Assembly (NCBI GenBank): GCA_020002185.1
Contig: CM034531.1
Location: 77,488,291 to 77,552,290 of the forward strand
Reading direction: 5' to 3'
Length of the DNA stretch: 64,000 nucleotides
Origin: Paraescarpia echinospica
Lineage: Eukaryota > Annelida > Polychaeta > Sabellida > Siboglinidae
The notes below the pieces were generated by a model. The model was not told the origin of the DNA. It was given only the letters and a program-made list of their open reading frames with translations, and searched no databases. Positions 19,766 to 33,064 of the stretch are shown here, one piece after another. Both the position numbers and the translations under genes were made by a program. How positions within the stretch are numbered: the stretch's first letter is position 1; each line of letters begins with the position of its first letter.

Positions 19766-20917
19766 ATGGCACCGACAAGGGCGCAGAAGAAAAGGGGGTC
19801 CCAACCAGTGGCAGCGACGGTCGAGCCTATTCAGACGAGAAGTCGAGCTGCGACGACAATGACAACGAGTCACGTACGCCAGCCAGTGGCACGGGGCAGA
19901 AAACGTACTACCGGTCGACGACGGGCTCGTCCGTCTGATGACCATCTGATGGCAGCACAGACCGATGTCCTGTTGCAAACGAGAGCCTGCAATCAGCCAG
20001 TGACAGATTGTGATTCGCTGCGACAGATGGCAGCACAACCCAATGCCTCGTGGCATGCGACTGGTGACAGTCTGCCGACATTGAGTCGGAATACGAACCA
20101 GCAGGCGGCAGCACCACTGTTGGAGAGTGTGGCAGCAACGACTGCCAGGCAGCGCCTGCAGCAGTCACATCAGTTGCTGCAGGAAATGCATCAGATGATG
20201 TCTGAACAGAGAGATAATGTCACAGCTATGCCCCAGTCCAACGGTGCTGAGTTTATGCCACAGTTGGATGATTTAACACAGGAGATGGCATCCTCGGGTC
20301 AGGTAGGGGGCGCCACTGTGCCACCATGGCCTACAAGGGAAGGGTCTTTGCCAAATCTTGGGCATGGCATAGATGTTGGGGCCGTGATAGATAGTCTCCC
20401 GCAGCAGACTCGAGACAGGGTTAGGACATTCACCAAAGCTTCTGTTTCTATTCATGCGCATGTACCAGCTAATGTCAGAGCGAAGGTATGGTCTGGGGAT
20501 TTCGTGGAAATGTCGGCCCTGTTGCCTGGTGTCAGGTCCAGTAGCCAAAATCTTACGCTGGGCCTACAGCAGCAAGGGGAGGATGCTCCGTCAATATTGT
20601 GTGTCGGCCCTAAGGCCAAGCCAGAAATTCGCAGTTTCCCACAGTGGGAGAAAGCCTTCCGGGTCTACATGTCACTGTACTTATCCCAGCCCATCCACTA
20701 CCATGAGGCTCCTGCATTGTTGAAATATATTGACACGATCAGTGACCTGTCTGAGCGGGGAGGTAATTGGCAAACATATGATGACACTTTCCGGGCCCTG
20801 CGCATGCTAGAAGGATGGGGGTGGGACTCGACGGTTTCCGAGTTATGGCTGAGAGCGGCTCAGGTGGGAAATGTCAAGAGTGGGCCAGCTTATGGTGGGA
20901 CCCCCTTTCAACAATAA
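19766..20917 (+). pseudogene. gag-like ORF of a Ngaro/DIRS-like element, truncated by the unit joint (unit 1)
   Basis: Counting from the ATG of MAPTRAQKK, 383 residues. The N-terminus is basic and Thr/Arg-rich, the middle is Gln-rich. The C-terminal core (about residues 287-370) has FPQWEKAFRVYMSLY, ALLKYIDTISDL, WQTYDDTFRALR and VSELWLRA, the pattern of gag-like proteins of DIRS/Ngaro elements in animals. The ORF ends in GTPFQQ: the two Gln codons and the stop (20909-20917) belong to the first bases of unit 2. The zinc-knuckle expected after this point is missing, so the protein is cut by the duplication breakpoint. Confidence 0.75.
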
Positions 20918-21591
20918 ATATTATAAACATAAGAGAGAATACTGAGGAAAGAAAAAACAAACGAACAAAATAATGAAAGTAGGCTGCGATTTAAATATGT
21001 AATGAAAAATAAATAACAGAATGGACCAGCGTTTGTCACTGAACCATTAGACGTGCTTTTATATTAGTTGACTCTGAATATGACCACCCTGACCGACTCT
21101 GAGAGACATCCTTTAGACATATCTATATAAATATAGACCAATAGTTACGACTGGCGTGGCCTCTTGTTGGACCTGAATAGATGCCCGTGGCTGTCTATTG
21201 ACCAGTTGTGGTCTTCCATTGCAGGTGTCATCACTGGTGATTGGCGAGTCTCTTGTCAATGTCTATCCCATGTTGACTTGAAACACCAAAAGACACAACT
21301 GGTGAATTGCGTAATACCATTTACGTCAGACATGTAGATATCTTTTTCACAGTACGAAGAAACGACCCTTAATTCCCGGAAAACAACAACGTGATTTGGT
21401 TAATTATTTGTTAATTAGCTCCCACGAAGCCATTAATGATTACTGACAAAAGTTAGTATGGCAAAAGAACATGTTTCCTCGTCTTCCCTGAATAGTACAT
21501 TCGACCACGAGTTGCACACCATACAGTTGAACGCTGCAGTGTTGGTGTCACATATTCAATGATATTGTGCCGTTTTAGAAACGTATGTATA

Positions 21592-21782
21592 CAGTGGAAC
21601 CTCGCTGTACTGTCACCTCTGTAATACAGCCATCTCACAATTAAGGTCACCCTAGAACAGTCACAAATTATTTCCACATAGAGTAAAGTACACAATATTA
21701 GTTCCACTAATACGGTCACCTTGTTATTCAGGTCATTTTGTCCAGTTCCAAGGGTGGCCTAGTGACTAGTGAGGTTTCACTG
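21592..21782. mobile_element. pogo/Tigger-type MITE (unit 2 copy)
   Basis: Same element as in unit 1, but 191 bp because of a 4-bp difference near its right end. TA flanks lie at 21590-21591 and 21783-21784. Confidence 0.75.
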
Positions 21783-24701
21783 TACCAATTTTAAATAATA
21801 ATTATAAATAATCACTTTCAACATGTGTATAGGGACGTACATGTGTGTACACGGACTGCATAAACAGGCAAAATACACGTGAACTGGTGAATAAGAACAT
21901 CGAAGAGAATCTATTAGTTACCAGCTTCAACACAGGTGAATCTGTTGATATGTTGTTGTGAGTCACTTGATCTGTTCACAGTGGCATTGATCTGTTCACA
22001 GTGGCATTGATATGTTCACAGTGGCGTTCAGTGTGGATGAGTTGCAATCGCTGTCTATCCCATTTTGTCTTGAAAAAGCCAATATTTATGAGGGGTGAGT
22101 AATGTAATTGGAATAGAACATTCAATAATATTATATCAACAAGAGAAAGCAATATTTCATGATGTGTTGTAGTTGTGTAATTGCTTGGTAAAAATTAACA
22201 TTAATTATTTCTACGTTATATTATTTATTTCCTTATCTTATATTGCCTAATAATCTACACATGAATGTAATACTGATAACAAATATGCATTATTTATTAC
22301 GTATAATTAATTTTATATATCTTATATTGCTAAACATCTACATATGAACGCAACACTGATAACCAATATGGATTATCTACATTATATAATTGAAGTGGGC
22401 AGAACATAATTATAATTTATTGCATAAATGAAGGTATGAACGCAGAGCATACTGTATTTTATGCAATGGCCGGGACGGGCCCAGTGTGGGTATTGAGGTA
22501 AGGGACTGAGGCGATAATTACTTCCAGCTGTTTGGCTTAAAACCACCCAGCGCCTTCAGCCAATCACGACATGTCAGGATTAGGCTCCAGCCTTTTAATT
22601 GGATTATTTCGGAATGAACACAGGGTCATATCCCCGATTTTTGAATGTGTTGGGTTTTGGTGCGTCGACAGGCTTTTTGTTTTACAAACGGTATATATTT
22701 TCCTTGTGTTTATACAGGATAGGCGGAATGGCCCCACCTTTTTGTAACTGCATGTGTCTATTGGTGGTGGAATGTTTGTATTGTTTGCTTAGGTTTATAT
22801 TCATAGTGGTTTTATACCTCTATAGCGACAAATAATGTATGTCTGTATATTGTCGTCATGTTGTAGGAATGTGTGCCTAAGAAACTTTGATGGGGCTGTA
22901 CAAGGGTTCAGTTTCACATCTGGTTTGCATGTTAGACATCACATTCATACTATCTTTATGCCCAAAAGTGGCTGCATTAGAAGCAATCCACTTTCCAATA
23001 AAAACGTCATCCTTTGGCCAATTTCAATTCTCAAACTACATTGGGCTTGTGTTGGTTATTGCTTAAAATTAATTTTAGATATCTTATATTGCCCCAAACA
23101 TCTACATGTCAATGTAACACTGATAACAAATATGCAATATCTACATTTAATAATTTAAATGAGCAGAACAGTTAAAACATTTTTGCATACAATTTATTTT
23201 AAATATCCTATATTGCCCAAACATCTACATATGAATGCAACACTGATAATAAATATGCATTATCTACATTAAATAACCTAAATGAGCCAAACATAATTAT
23301 AATTTCTGGCATATAATTAATTTTAAAGATACTCCCTCAGAAACATTACCCCATTTAGTAGTTACCTGATGCGTCAACACTTGTCTGTCAATTGGTACAT
23401 ATTACGGTAGCACCTTGGTCACCAGTGGTGTTCCATTTTGGTGTTCGACTTGCGATCAATGTTAGCTTCACCAATCATCCCATTTTGTTGTCGGACTGTC
23501 TGGAATTACAAACAAATTGTAAAAAACAAAACTAGAGCCCTTTCAATAATAAAACGATTTTATTTTAGTGACCTGTGATTGCTAATAAATTTACAGTATA
23601 TCTTAAACAAGTAAATTATTTTTAAAGAGTTAAAGAACATTGTTGTAGCAGTTCAACATTACCCAGTATATATCACTCTATTAGCTGGAGTGATGAGATG
23701 AGAAATTATGGTTCCACTGTTGATGTCAGAGCGACATGTACCATTGGATAATTGTTCAATTACACAAATCAAATCAATTATTTTTTATTTGTCATTTCAA
23801 TTACACTTCTTCACTATCAAAAATACATTAACGGGACCTAACTAAAAAGAGTACCGGTGATATGGCATGCATGGGTATGTAGAATAGAATAGGTCAATCA
23901 TGAAGTAGAATTGTTTGATAAACTAATTTTCCCAATTTGAATTAAAACAAAATAATTAAAAACTAATCAGACCGGAATTGAAATCACTAAGATAAGTTTG
24001 TACAATGAAATAAAACATTTGTTTTGCACGTTGATGACCAGCTGAAACCATAACTTTTGTATACTGAAAACAATCTTTGGTAGAACTGTTTTAAAAGTTT
24101 TTGTTTTTAAACAGGTGTTTAAAATGGACTCTCAAGCTGATATGCAACTATGAATAGTAAAGTAAAAAATATGTCCAAACAGAAATGTTAATCAAGTTGA
24201 TATTCTTTCCTCTCCATTTAAAATAATTAAAGTAATGATATAAAAATATTTGCTTTCAGTCTTGTGTTTTTGTAAATATTGGCATGACAGAGACAGTGTC
24301 AAACCATCATATTTCTAACATGTCATTTAAACACACTGATCAGTGCTAGTTACCAGTGCATGGACATTCAGGAGACTGGACGTGTTGTGTTGTTCATCAC
24401 TTGTTCAATTCACTGAGGGCGGACGTGCTGCAGTCAATATCTATTCCATTTTGTCTTGAAAAAGCCAATGATACACACATTATTTGGGACGATTAGCGAT
24501 TACGTGACATTCGGTCTCGTATCGTAGCAACGGCCCTTGGCGGGCTATACACAACAACTGCAAGAAGGCTCGTCAGCGTCTATTGCAATCAAACGAGGGA
24601 AACAGTTCACTATTTTTTGAGCTTCAAATCTTTGGCCAGTCACCTGAAGAACTTGTATGTTACTCTTAGGCTCTAGAGGCATTATCCATCAAAATACCAC
24701 T

Positions 24702-24759
24702 GCATAGTTTGGGTCCCATGGTAGACAATGCACAGTTTGAGTCCCATGGTAGACAATGC
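24702..24759. repeat. 28-bp minisatellite, 2 copies (unit 2)
   Basis: Two monomers of the same repeat in the same context as unit 1, between gcattatccatcaaaatac and the aaagcattctg flank. Confidence 0.9.
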
Positions 24760-26645
24760 AAAGCATTCTGTTGTGTACAACCAAGATGGCAGATCACCTT
24801 GACGGCTGGACACCAAATAAGGGCGTTGACGTAAGACTAATGGTCCCAATAGACATACACCATACATGGTAGATATCAACATATACGTGAAAAGGATTAC
24901 TTCACAATGTGCTTTCACCAATAATACTGCACTCGTCACTGTTCTAGTATTGTAACACCCACATAAACAAACAGGAATATTTCCAATTTGTCGGAATAAC
25001 TGAGGTATCATGTCAGCGCAACATGTTTGCTTAGTCAGTCATCTTACATTACCAAACATCTATGTATAAATGCAATACAGCAGTCATCAATATGCATTAT
25101 GTATATTTAATAAACAAATAGTTTCATTTTTATATATTCCATCTAATTACAAACCAGATCCAACAATTACCTGGCACGCTGACAATTGTCTGCAGATGGT
25201 ACAAGTTGCGGCGGTGTCTGACAGTGGTGTCGTATTTTGTTGTGGAGTTCTACTTGTTCTTAATGTTAAGAACAACAGTCATCCACTTTCATCGTCAAGC
25301 AGTCTGAAATTGGAAAATTACATAGGAAAAAGTACAATGCTGTCTCACATACATACTTGAAGAATGTTGTTCTCATTAAAAACATGTTTTGTAATGTTCT
25401 TTCAACTATAATAATAGGAAAATATAATAACTAGACCCTTTTGCAATGCATCGTGATCCCCAGTGTCAGAGTCAAATTAAAATTAACAAACAGGATTATA
25501 AAAGAACTCTTTATCAACAAACTGTGACCCAGTTTCAACTAAAATGATACAACCACACTGCTAATTTATCAAAAAAATAAACCAGTGTTAATGTAAAGCT
25601 AAGGACAAAATATTAGACAACACAATTTACAACAAAAGGTTTCACCAATTGATGTCAAACCAAAGCAATGAAATTAGGGTGAAATCCATACATTTTAGTA
25701 ACAAAACATGATGCCATGGTCAAAGTAAAGATAACGAGAACATACAAGTCATTAAGCCATTTTATAAAAAAGTGAAACAGTCGAAATAAAGCTGATGAGA
25801 CAAGAAAAAAACACAACCTTTATCAACAAGGTATGACCTTCAATATGAAACTAAAGCTAGTGAGACATAATACATGTAATAGCTCATAATTTATAATCAA
25901 ACTGTGTTCCCAATGTCAAAAGCAAACCAATGGAAAAGTAACATGACAAAAAATACATCCCCCTAATAATTCATATATACAATTTATAAACGAATGTCAC
26001 ATAACTGCTAATGAAATAAGATAAGTCACTTTTATAAAAAAACCTGTGACAACTGGTCAGTAAACCAAAGCCTAAGAAAGGATGACAATCATACCCTTAA
26101 TAAAAATGTGCATAAAATTAAAGCTAACGAGAAGAGTAATTACCACATAATTTTAACATATAGTATCAACCAGTGCAAATTCACTGGTAATGAGTTTCGA
26201 TAATAGTCACATGCTTTATAAATCATCTGTCAACCAGTGTCAAATTAAACCTAATGAAACAGGACAATAGCCTCACCCGTTACCACTGCAGTGTGGCCCA
26301 GTGTCAAATCTAATTTTGAAAAAGAGTAACCAAATACTTCAAAAACAAATGGTGATAACAGCTACAAATAAAATCCTATGAGATGGGGCCATGCCCACAC
26401 TGTTCTAAAACAAAGACATCCGGTAACAAGTCAACACTAATATGACAGGGACAAAACACCCTTCATAAACAAACTATGACATCCAGTGACAACTCAAGGC
26501 TATTGAAACAGAGCCACGCCCACACCCTTTACAAACAAACAGTGATACCAAGAGGTAAATCAAAGCTAATTGATTTAGACATATCTACACCCACCCTATA
26601 TAAAAAAACTGTGACATCCAGTGACAAATCAAAGCTAACTGAAAC

Positions 26646-27960
26646 ATGGCTACACCACACCCTCCATATACACACTGTGGCATCCAGTGTTATATCAAAG
26701 CTAATCTAATGAGACATGGCTATATCACACCCTCCATATACACACTGTGGCATCCAGTGTTATATCAAAGCTAATGAGACATGACTACACCACACCCTCC
26801 ATAAACACACTGTGGCATCTAGTGTTATATCAAAGCTACTGAGACATGGCTACACCACACCCTCCATAAACACACTGTGGCATCCAGTGTTATATCAAAG
26901 CTAATGAGACATGGCTACACCACACCCTCCATAAACACACTGTGGCATCCAGTGTTATATCAAAGCTGATAAGACATGGCTACACCACACCCTCCATAAA
27001 CACACTGTGGCGTCCAGTGCTATATCAAAGCTAATGAGACATCGCTACACCACACCCTCCATAAACACACTGTGGCATCCAGTGTTATATCAAAGCTGAT
27101 AAGACTTGGCTACACCACACCCTCCATAAACACACTGCGGCATCCAGTGCTATATCAAAGCTAATGAGACATGGCTACACCATACCCTCCATAAACACAC
27201 TGTCGCATCCAGTGCTATATCAAAGCTAATGAGACATGGCTGCACCACACCTTCCATAAACACACTGTGGCATCCAGTGTTATATCAAAGCTGATAAGAC
27301 ATGGCTACACCACACCCTCCATAAACACACTGTGGCATCCAGTGCTATATCAAAGCTAATGAGACATGGCTACACCACACCCTCCATAAACACACTGTGG
27401 CATCCAGTGCTATATCAAAGCTAATGAGACATGGCTACACCTCACCCTTCACAAACACACTGTGGCATCCAGTGTTATATCAAAGCTGATGAGACATGGC
27501 TACACCACACCCTTCACAAACACACTGTGGCATCCAGTGCTATATCAAAGCTAATGAGACATGGCTACACCACACCCTTCACAAACACATTGTGGCATCC
27601 AGTGCTATATCAAAGCTAATGAGACATGGCTACACCACACCCTTCACAAACACACTGTGGCATCCAGTGCTATATCAAAGCTAATGAGACATGGCTACAC
27701 CACACCCTTCACAAACACACTGTGGCATCCAGTGCTATATCAAAGCTAATGAGACATGGCTACACCACACCCTTCACAAACACACTGTGGCATCCAGTGC
27801 TATATCAAAGCTAATGAGACATGGCTACACCACACCCTCCATAAACACACTGTGGCATCCAGTGTTATATCAAAGCTAATGAGACATGGCTACACCACAC
27901 CCTCCATAAACACACTGTGGCATCCAGTGCTATATCAAAGCTAATGAGACATGGCTACAC
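26646..27960. repeat. 65-bp satellite, about 20 copies (unit 2)
   Basis: Monomer atggctacaccacacccttc, acaaacacactgtggcatcc and agtgctatatcaaagctaat, plus gagac, repeated every 65 bp. The first step is 70 bp. Because 65 is not a multiple of three, overlapping 62-residue ORFs recur in shifted frames; these are by-products of the repeat. Older, decayed monomers extend left to about 25400 and right to about 28380. Confidence 0.95.
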
Positions 27961-29068
27961 CTCACCCTTCACAAACACACTTTGACATACATTGACATGG
28001 TTATGCCACACCCTTCATAAACAAACTGTGACATTCGGTGACAAATCTAAGCTAATGAGAAAGGGCCATGCCACACCCTTCATTATAAACACACTCTGAC
28101 AGACATTGACAAATCTAAGCTAACGAGAAAGGGCTACACCATACCTTTCATTAGCACACTTGACATACATTGACAAATCTAAACTAATGAGACAAGACCA
28201 CGGCTACACCCTTCACAAAGAAACCGACATCCAATGACAAATCAAAGCTAATTGAGACATGGCTACACCACACCTTTCACTAGCACACTCTGACATCCAG
28301 TGACAAATCAAAGCAAACAAGAAAGGGCCGTGCTACACCCTTCATAAAGAAACTGGTATCCAGTGACAAATATTTGCCGGTACCTCCTCCGTTAGGTCAA
28401 ACCTAACAAATGCAACAGTAAAAATCTCTCCATTATGGTCGACTAATAACCTACCAACTCGCAACATGTCAACTAACAACATATCAAACAACTGTTTTCC
28501 TTGGTGAACAGCAACAAGGAAAGGGTATGGAGATTTGCCCCATGTTTCACCTCTGCCGATATGTTAACCTTGGCCTATCCTGTCTTTAGCGTATGTAGTT
28601 CAGTTTTAAACATTTTCTGTTACACTTACGCAACTGGTTTCCATAGGCCTACTAGCACAATACAGTATATTATCATATCGACATAACTAATACAAATATG
28701 GTGTACTTACTAACTTAGTCTTAGTTAAGTTTTACTCACGCTCTTCAAAACAGATTTTTCACAGCAAGCACACCATACGACATAACCCCAAACTTGCCTA
28801 CACACACCGCCAACTAAGGAATACGCTGTAGCTCTGTACAATCAGACACCACCAATAAGGTAATAATGGTTTATTGCAGTTACTTATATGAGCGATAGAC
28901 AAATCGTCAATAGAATATAGCGGCCACAATCAACACAAGGTTTTCCTTGGCTAGTCTCTCTGACCACTAGGTGGAGTAGCTGTCTAGTCATAAACATAGA
29001 TGTGTTGGTATGATTTATTTTCTCCGTGTCAGTTTGTTCATTTTCTATGTGACTTAGTTGCGTAAACA

Positions 29069-29320
29069 TTAAGGGAGCCGTCGCTCTCTAGTAGATCGTC
29101 GAGGTTGAACACCATCATTCACTGGTGTGTCAGGTATCTCACAGGGTTCATCTACATCGGGGAGTTCATCGATCTGTGGCTGAGTCTCAGGTTCGGACAA
29201 CTGTACCGGTATGCTTGGTGGTGGCATAAGGTCTGGTTTGTCGTCTGTGTCTTGAATCGACTCATGTCTGTCGAACACCGGCGACACAAGTGTTTTTTTG
29301 GCAGGGCTCTGGTAACACAC
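29069..29320 (-). pseudogene. Relic resembling gypsy pol tail (unit 2)
   Basis: Same relic, with the full T run near 29292. Aspartate-Val in place of Asp-Ile (ELPDVDEP), a variant shared with unit 3. Confidence 0.4.
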
Positions 29321-31494
29321 TCAGTCCGCTTCACCCTGTATAATGTAGCTCTTAGTTGATTCCCGATGAACTTACGGATATTAATCCAAATATCGTCAAC
29401 AGTTACAAGCAAGTATGTGCTTCGAGCTTGTGTTTTGTTTCAGTCAGCACGTATATAAACCAGATCTCCTGACTATTAATCGCGCGATCAACCTCATAGA
29501 TCCCCACACTGACGCATGCAGGAACCGACGCCTGCATGAACCACGTGGAATGCTATTGGAAGAACGCCAATATGCGTAACAAGAGGGAAGGAGGAACGGC
29601 GAGGAACCTCCTAGAACCTGGTAGTGTAAATGTGGCCCAACCAATTCAGCGACAATTCGCTGCAGGCTATTCTAGAGCAAGTGCATGAGGCCTACCCAAC
29701 TAACTAGAAGCGCCTCCATTTTCTTGGAGGGAGGACATGAGTACATGAGTGCCTCCGGTTGGATCAACAGAACGATTTTCATTTAACTGTAATGACATGT
29801 GATACAGTAATTCATGTGTTGAATTGATTGTATTTTTTCTCTGTAATTACATGTGATAGATATTATGTAAGTACGTACTTAGTCACCTACAACAATCTGG
29901 CGCCAGTTGCTATGAAAGAGCCGACATTATCATGATTACTCAAGCATGCCACCGATCAAGCCTTGATAGGGTGGTCATAACAACTAGTCCTGCCTAATGT
30001 GGACATATGAACACACAGAGATCCACACCATGTTTTTAATAAGATCGTATTATGTATGGAACTCAACCACAACAGTCTGAATATTTGATTGAAATTGTGA
30101 AGTAACATATACTATTGCAAAGAGTCAGTATTTTCAGTAATGGCTGCTAGGAATTCCTAAATTATCACTATATAAACATACATAATCATGTCTAATAAAT
30201 GCACTTTGAAGTAATTTCCTTTAAACGGTGAGTCGCATGCTATAAAACACACACGTAAGCACGCACACACGCACACACACACGCACACACACACTACTGC
30301 TCCATCGTAGCAGCAGAAAATACATTGAAACATACAAGACAAAGGAACAACAACACGAAGAAACGACGACATACAGAATGTGTGGCGATGCTTGACACAA
30401 ATCACAATTCGGCTGGTGGACGCCATTCGTTGCCACACATTAAAGATGGTCCTGATACAGCCATGTATGAAGAGGCCGCCTAGCGAACAGTTAATGCACG
30501 TTAATGAGATTGACTTCTATAATGGAGACATAATTGAAATAGTCACGCGTGTTTGTAAATTATTAAGTTTGTAATCCTATGGTGGACATATTGTTACACA
30601 AGGTTATTCACAGACATATTCCTAGAAACATATCCCAAACATGTGACTTGCCACAGCTAAGTGGGTATTAAGTTGCAAAATTAAGAAATTGAGTTTTGTG
30701 CCTTTTTGGATTCCACAGACTATAAACTTTAAAATGATACCTCATTTGTTGAAATATCTTCAGTAGTTTTTGATTTATTGCAATAAATGAAACAAACTTT
30801 ATAAAAGCGATATTTCGATAAAAACAGGTTTAAACTTTAAAGATTGAGCAATATGAAAAACCAATGTCCATAGCAACAACACATTCAACATTGTCATTGA
30901 GCTACATGCACTTTGTAGGTTTATTCTATGTATGCATCACAACATGTTCACGCAATTTCAGTTGATGAATGACTGTGAACATTTTTCCAATGCTGTTTTT
31001 TTGGCAATAAGATAAATAAAATAAATTCAAGTTATTACCATCACAGCTGCAAATATTTAGGTATGAAATTAGATTTCATACTGATCTTTACGTGAGGTGG
31101 CATCACTACTGATATGAGCCACCCTTTGTGGGTGAGGTGGACTTTAACCAGGTCAGGGTCCGATATGTAGATTACCCATACAGCCGCAGCTGTTGCATGA
31201 CAACTGCATAGTAATACAAGGTAAACTCCCAGCCAATCAGCATAGCGCAGAAAGACCGCGTAACTTGTGCGCGGGGAAATTGCAGCACACAACGATCTAG
31301 GTTCTCAAGTGAGCGGACGTATCCAAACAAGTTTCCCGTATTCGAGTTCCCGATAACGAAATTGAATTTCATTCGTCGATCGTGCGTCTGCGTTCACTAT
31401 CGTCGACAGTTCGTCGGATAATTGAGTATACCTTACTATATTCGTTATTATTTATCTGTGTTAATATTTCTCAAGCCTTGTTTGGCGTGAGACA

Positions 31495-32118
31495 ATGGCG
31501 GCTGATCACGACGCTACCCGTGTCCTGATACTTGGCGATAGCCACGTATTTTGGTCATCGCGGTTCGTGAGGTCGGCCGGCCCGTCTTGGCCAGGGGTTA
31601 GTGTGGATTTTGTCGTGGACGGGCACGGATGTCGAGGTCCCTCTTTTATCGGGATTCGCGGGGGGAAGATCTTGACAATGCGTGACGACGACCTGTGGGA
31701 TAGAATTTCGATTCTAAACCCAGGTCTGGTCATCCCTCACGTAGGCGGCAACGACGTTGACTCGGTCGGTTTGTCTCCCCAACGTGTAGGAGCGCAGCTC
31801 GTTGACTTTGCCCGCGAATTAGTGGAATTTGGCGTTAGCCAAGTTGTGATCTGCCAGTTGATCAAACGGGCAAAATGGCGTCACTTCTCACCCGAGGATG
31901 GGACCACGCGCGTGGCGGTGGTTAACACTTTTATCCAGGCAGAGTGTGCAGGGATCACCATATCTCTTTTTGGAAACATAAAGGCTTCTGGAATCCCCGC
32001 AATAGGATCTTTATGCGGGACGGGGTGCATTTTAATGATCTCGGCAATTTTAAGCTGTATCGTAGTTTCAGGGGGGCCTTGCTTTGGGCAGCTAGTCGTC
32101 GGTAAGCCGGGGCGATAA
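31495..32118 (+). pseudogene. SGNH-hydrolase ORF, frameshifted (unit 2)
   Basis: Same ORF and the same 1-bp lesion as in unit 1 (gcagggatcacc near 31948-31959), so the lesion predates or was shared between units 1 and 2. Ser16 and GGND are present; the DGVH block is out of frame. Confidence 0.75.
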
Positions 32119-32224
32119 TGGGCGATAAACCGGGTATGGTTAAGGGGGCCGATAAAAGGGGAATGTTGGCGTTCGGACTATCCCTGTCATTTAAGTTTAT
32201 CATAGTTTTAACTATCATAACTGC

Positions 32225-32868
32225 CAGCTTGGCACGTCGGGCCAGACGTTTATTTATTTATTTTAATACTGATTTCAGTTAACTAATCAGTGTAGTGGGT
32301 GTTATGTTAGATACATACTGTGACGACCTGGCCAGTTGGCAGTCAGACAAATCAGCCAATATTGGTGTTTCGGCTTGATTGTGCAGCTTGGCACGTCGGG
32401 CCAGATGTTTGTTTATTTATTTATTTAATTTAAAAAAAAAATACTGATTTCAGTTAACCAATCAGTGTAGTGGGTGTTATGTTAGATACATACTTTGACG
32501 ACCTGGCCAGTTGGCAGTCAGGCAACTCAGCCAATATTGGTGTTTCGGCTTGATTGTGCAGCTTGGCACGTCGGGCCAGATGTTAGTTCATTATGTTTTA
32601 TAAGGTTTTCAGTTAATCGATCAGTGCTGGAGTGTTAATTGAGTTACATACTGTGACGACCTGGCCAGTTGGCAGTCAGGCAACTCAGCCAATATTGGCG
32701 CTTCAGCTTGATTGTGCAGCTTGGCACGTCGGGCCAGATGTTGGAGTGTCATATTGAGTTCAATGAACTAATCAATATCCCATGTGTCGTATTAGATGCA
32801 TACTGTGACGACCTGGCCAGTTGGCAGTCAGGCAGCTCAGCCAATATTGTCGTTTCGGCCTGCTGGTC
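32225..32868 (+). repeat. Tandem repeats upstream of gag (unit 2)
   Basis: Same four-repeat array as in unit 1, with nearly identical sequence. Confidence 0.85.
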
Positions 32869-33064
32869 CAGCTTGGCGCTTCTGACTAGTAGTTCTGCAT
32901 TCACATTGCATGCAAGATAGAATGAGTTGGCGTCTCGTCAATGTTGGCGCTTTGGCCTGAATATTCAGCTTTTCCGGTACAGTGAAAAATCACATTTACA
33001 ATGGTCTAACATCACGTCTGCAACAACTAACCAGTGCCGCACATGGCACTCTATTTGTTACAGG

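Larger units (their letters stand above)
2169..20908. repeat. Tandem segment, unit 1 (18.7 kb, left edge of array)
   Basis: The left boundary is where homology to the other units begins (caacaataaatat at 2169). The right boundary is the joint at 20908/20909, inside the gag-like ORF. Compared with units 2-4 it carries a CR1 insertion, an expanded 28-bp minisatellite, a 167-bp extra segment at about 3870-4036, an extra 20-bp repeat copy and a 68-bp satellite amplification. It has few 65-bp satellite copies and lacks about 650 bp of degenerate satellite present in units 2 and 3. Its left part carries many more substitutions against the other units than its right part. Confidence 0.9.

Noticed and set aside
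19697..20548. Minus-strand and alternate-frame ORFs within the gag region
   Set aside because: They are shadows of the gag-like ORF, which has the recognisable core and an ATG start.
22599..23158. Hydrophobic 78- and 107-residue plus-strand ORFs in each unit
   Set aside because: They start with non-ATG codons or overlap the AT-rich diverged repeats; the conservation comes from recent copying and no protein family is recognised.
27431..27944. Overlapping 62-residue ORFs in units 2-4 over the 65-bp satellite
   Set aside because: They are by-products of a 65-bp period shifting frame; every monomer begins a new copy of the same peptide.
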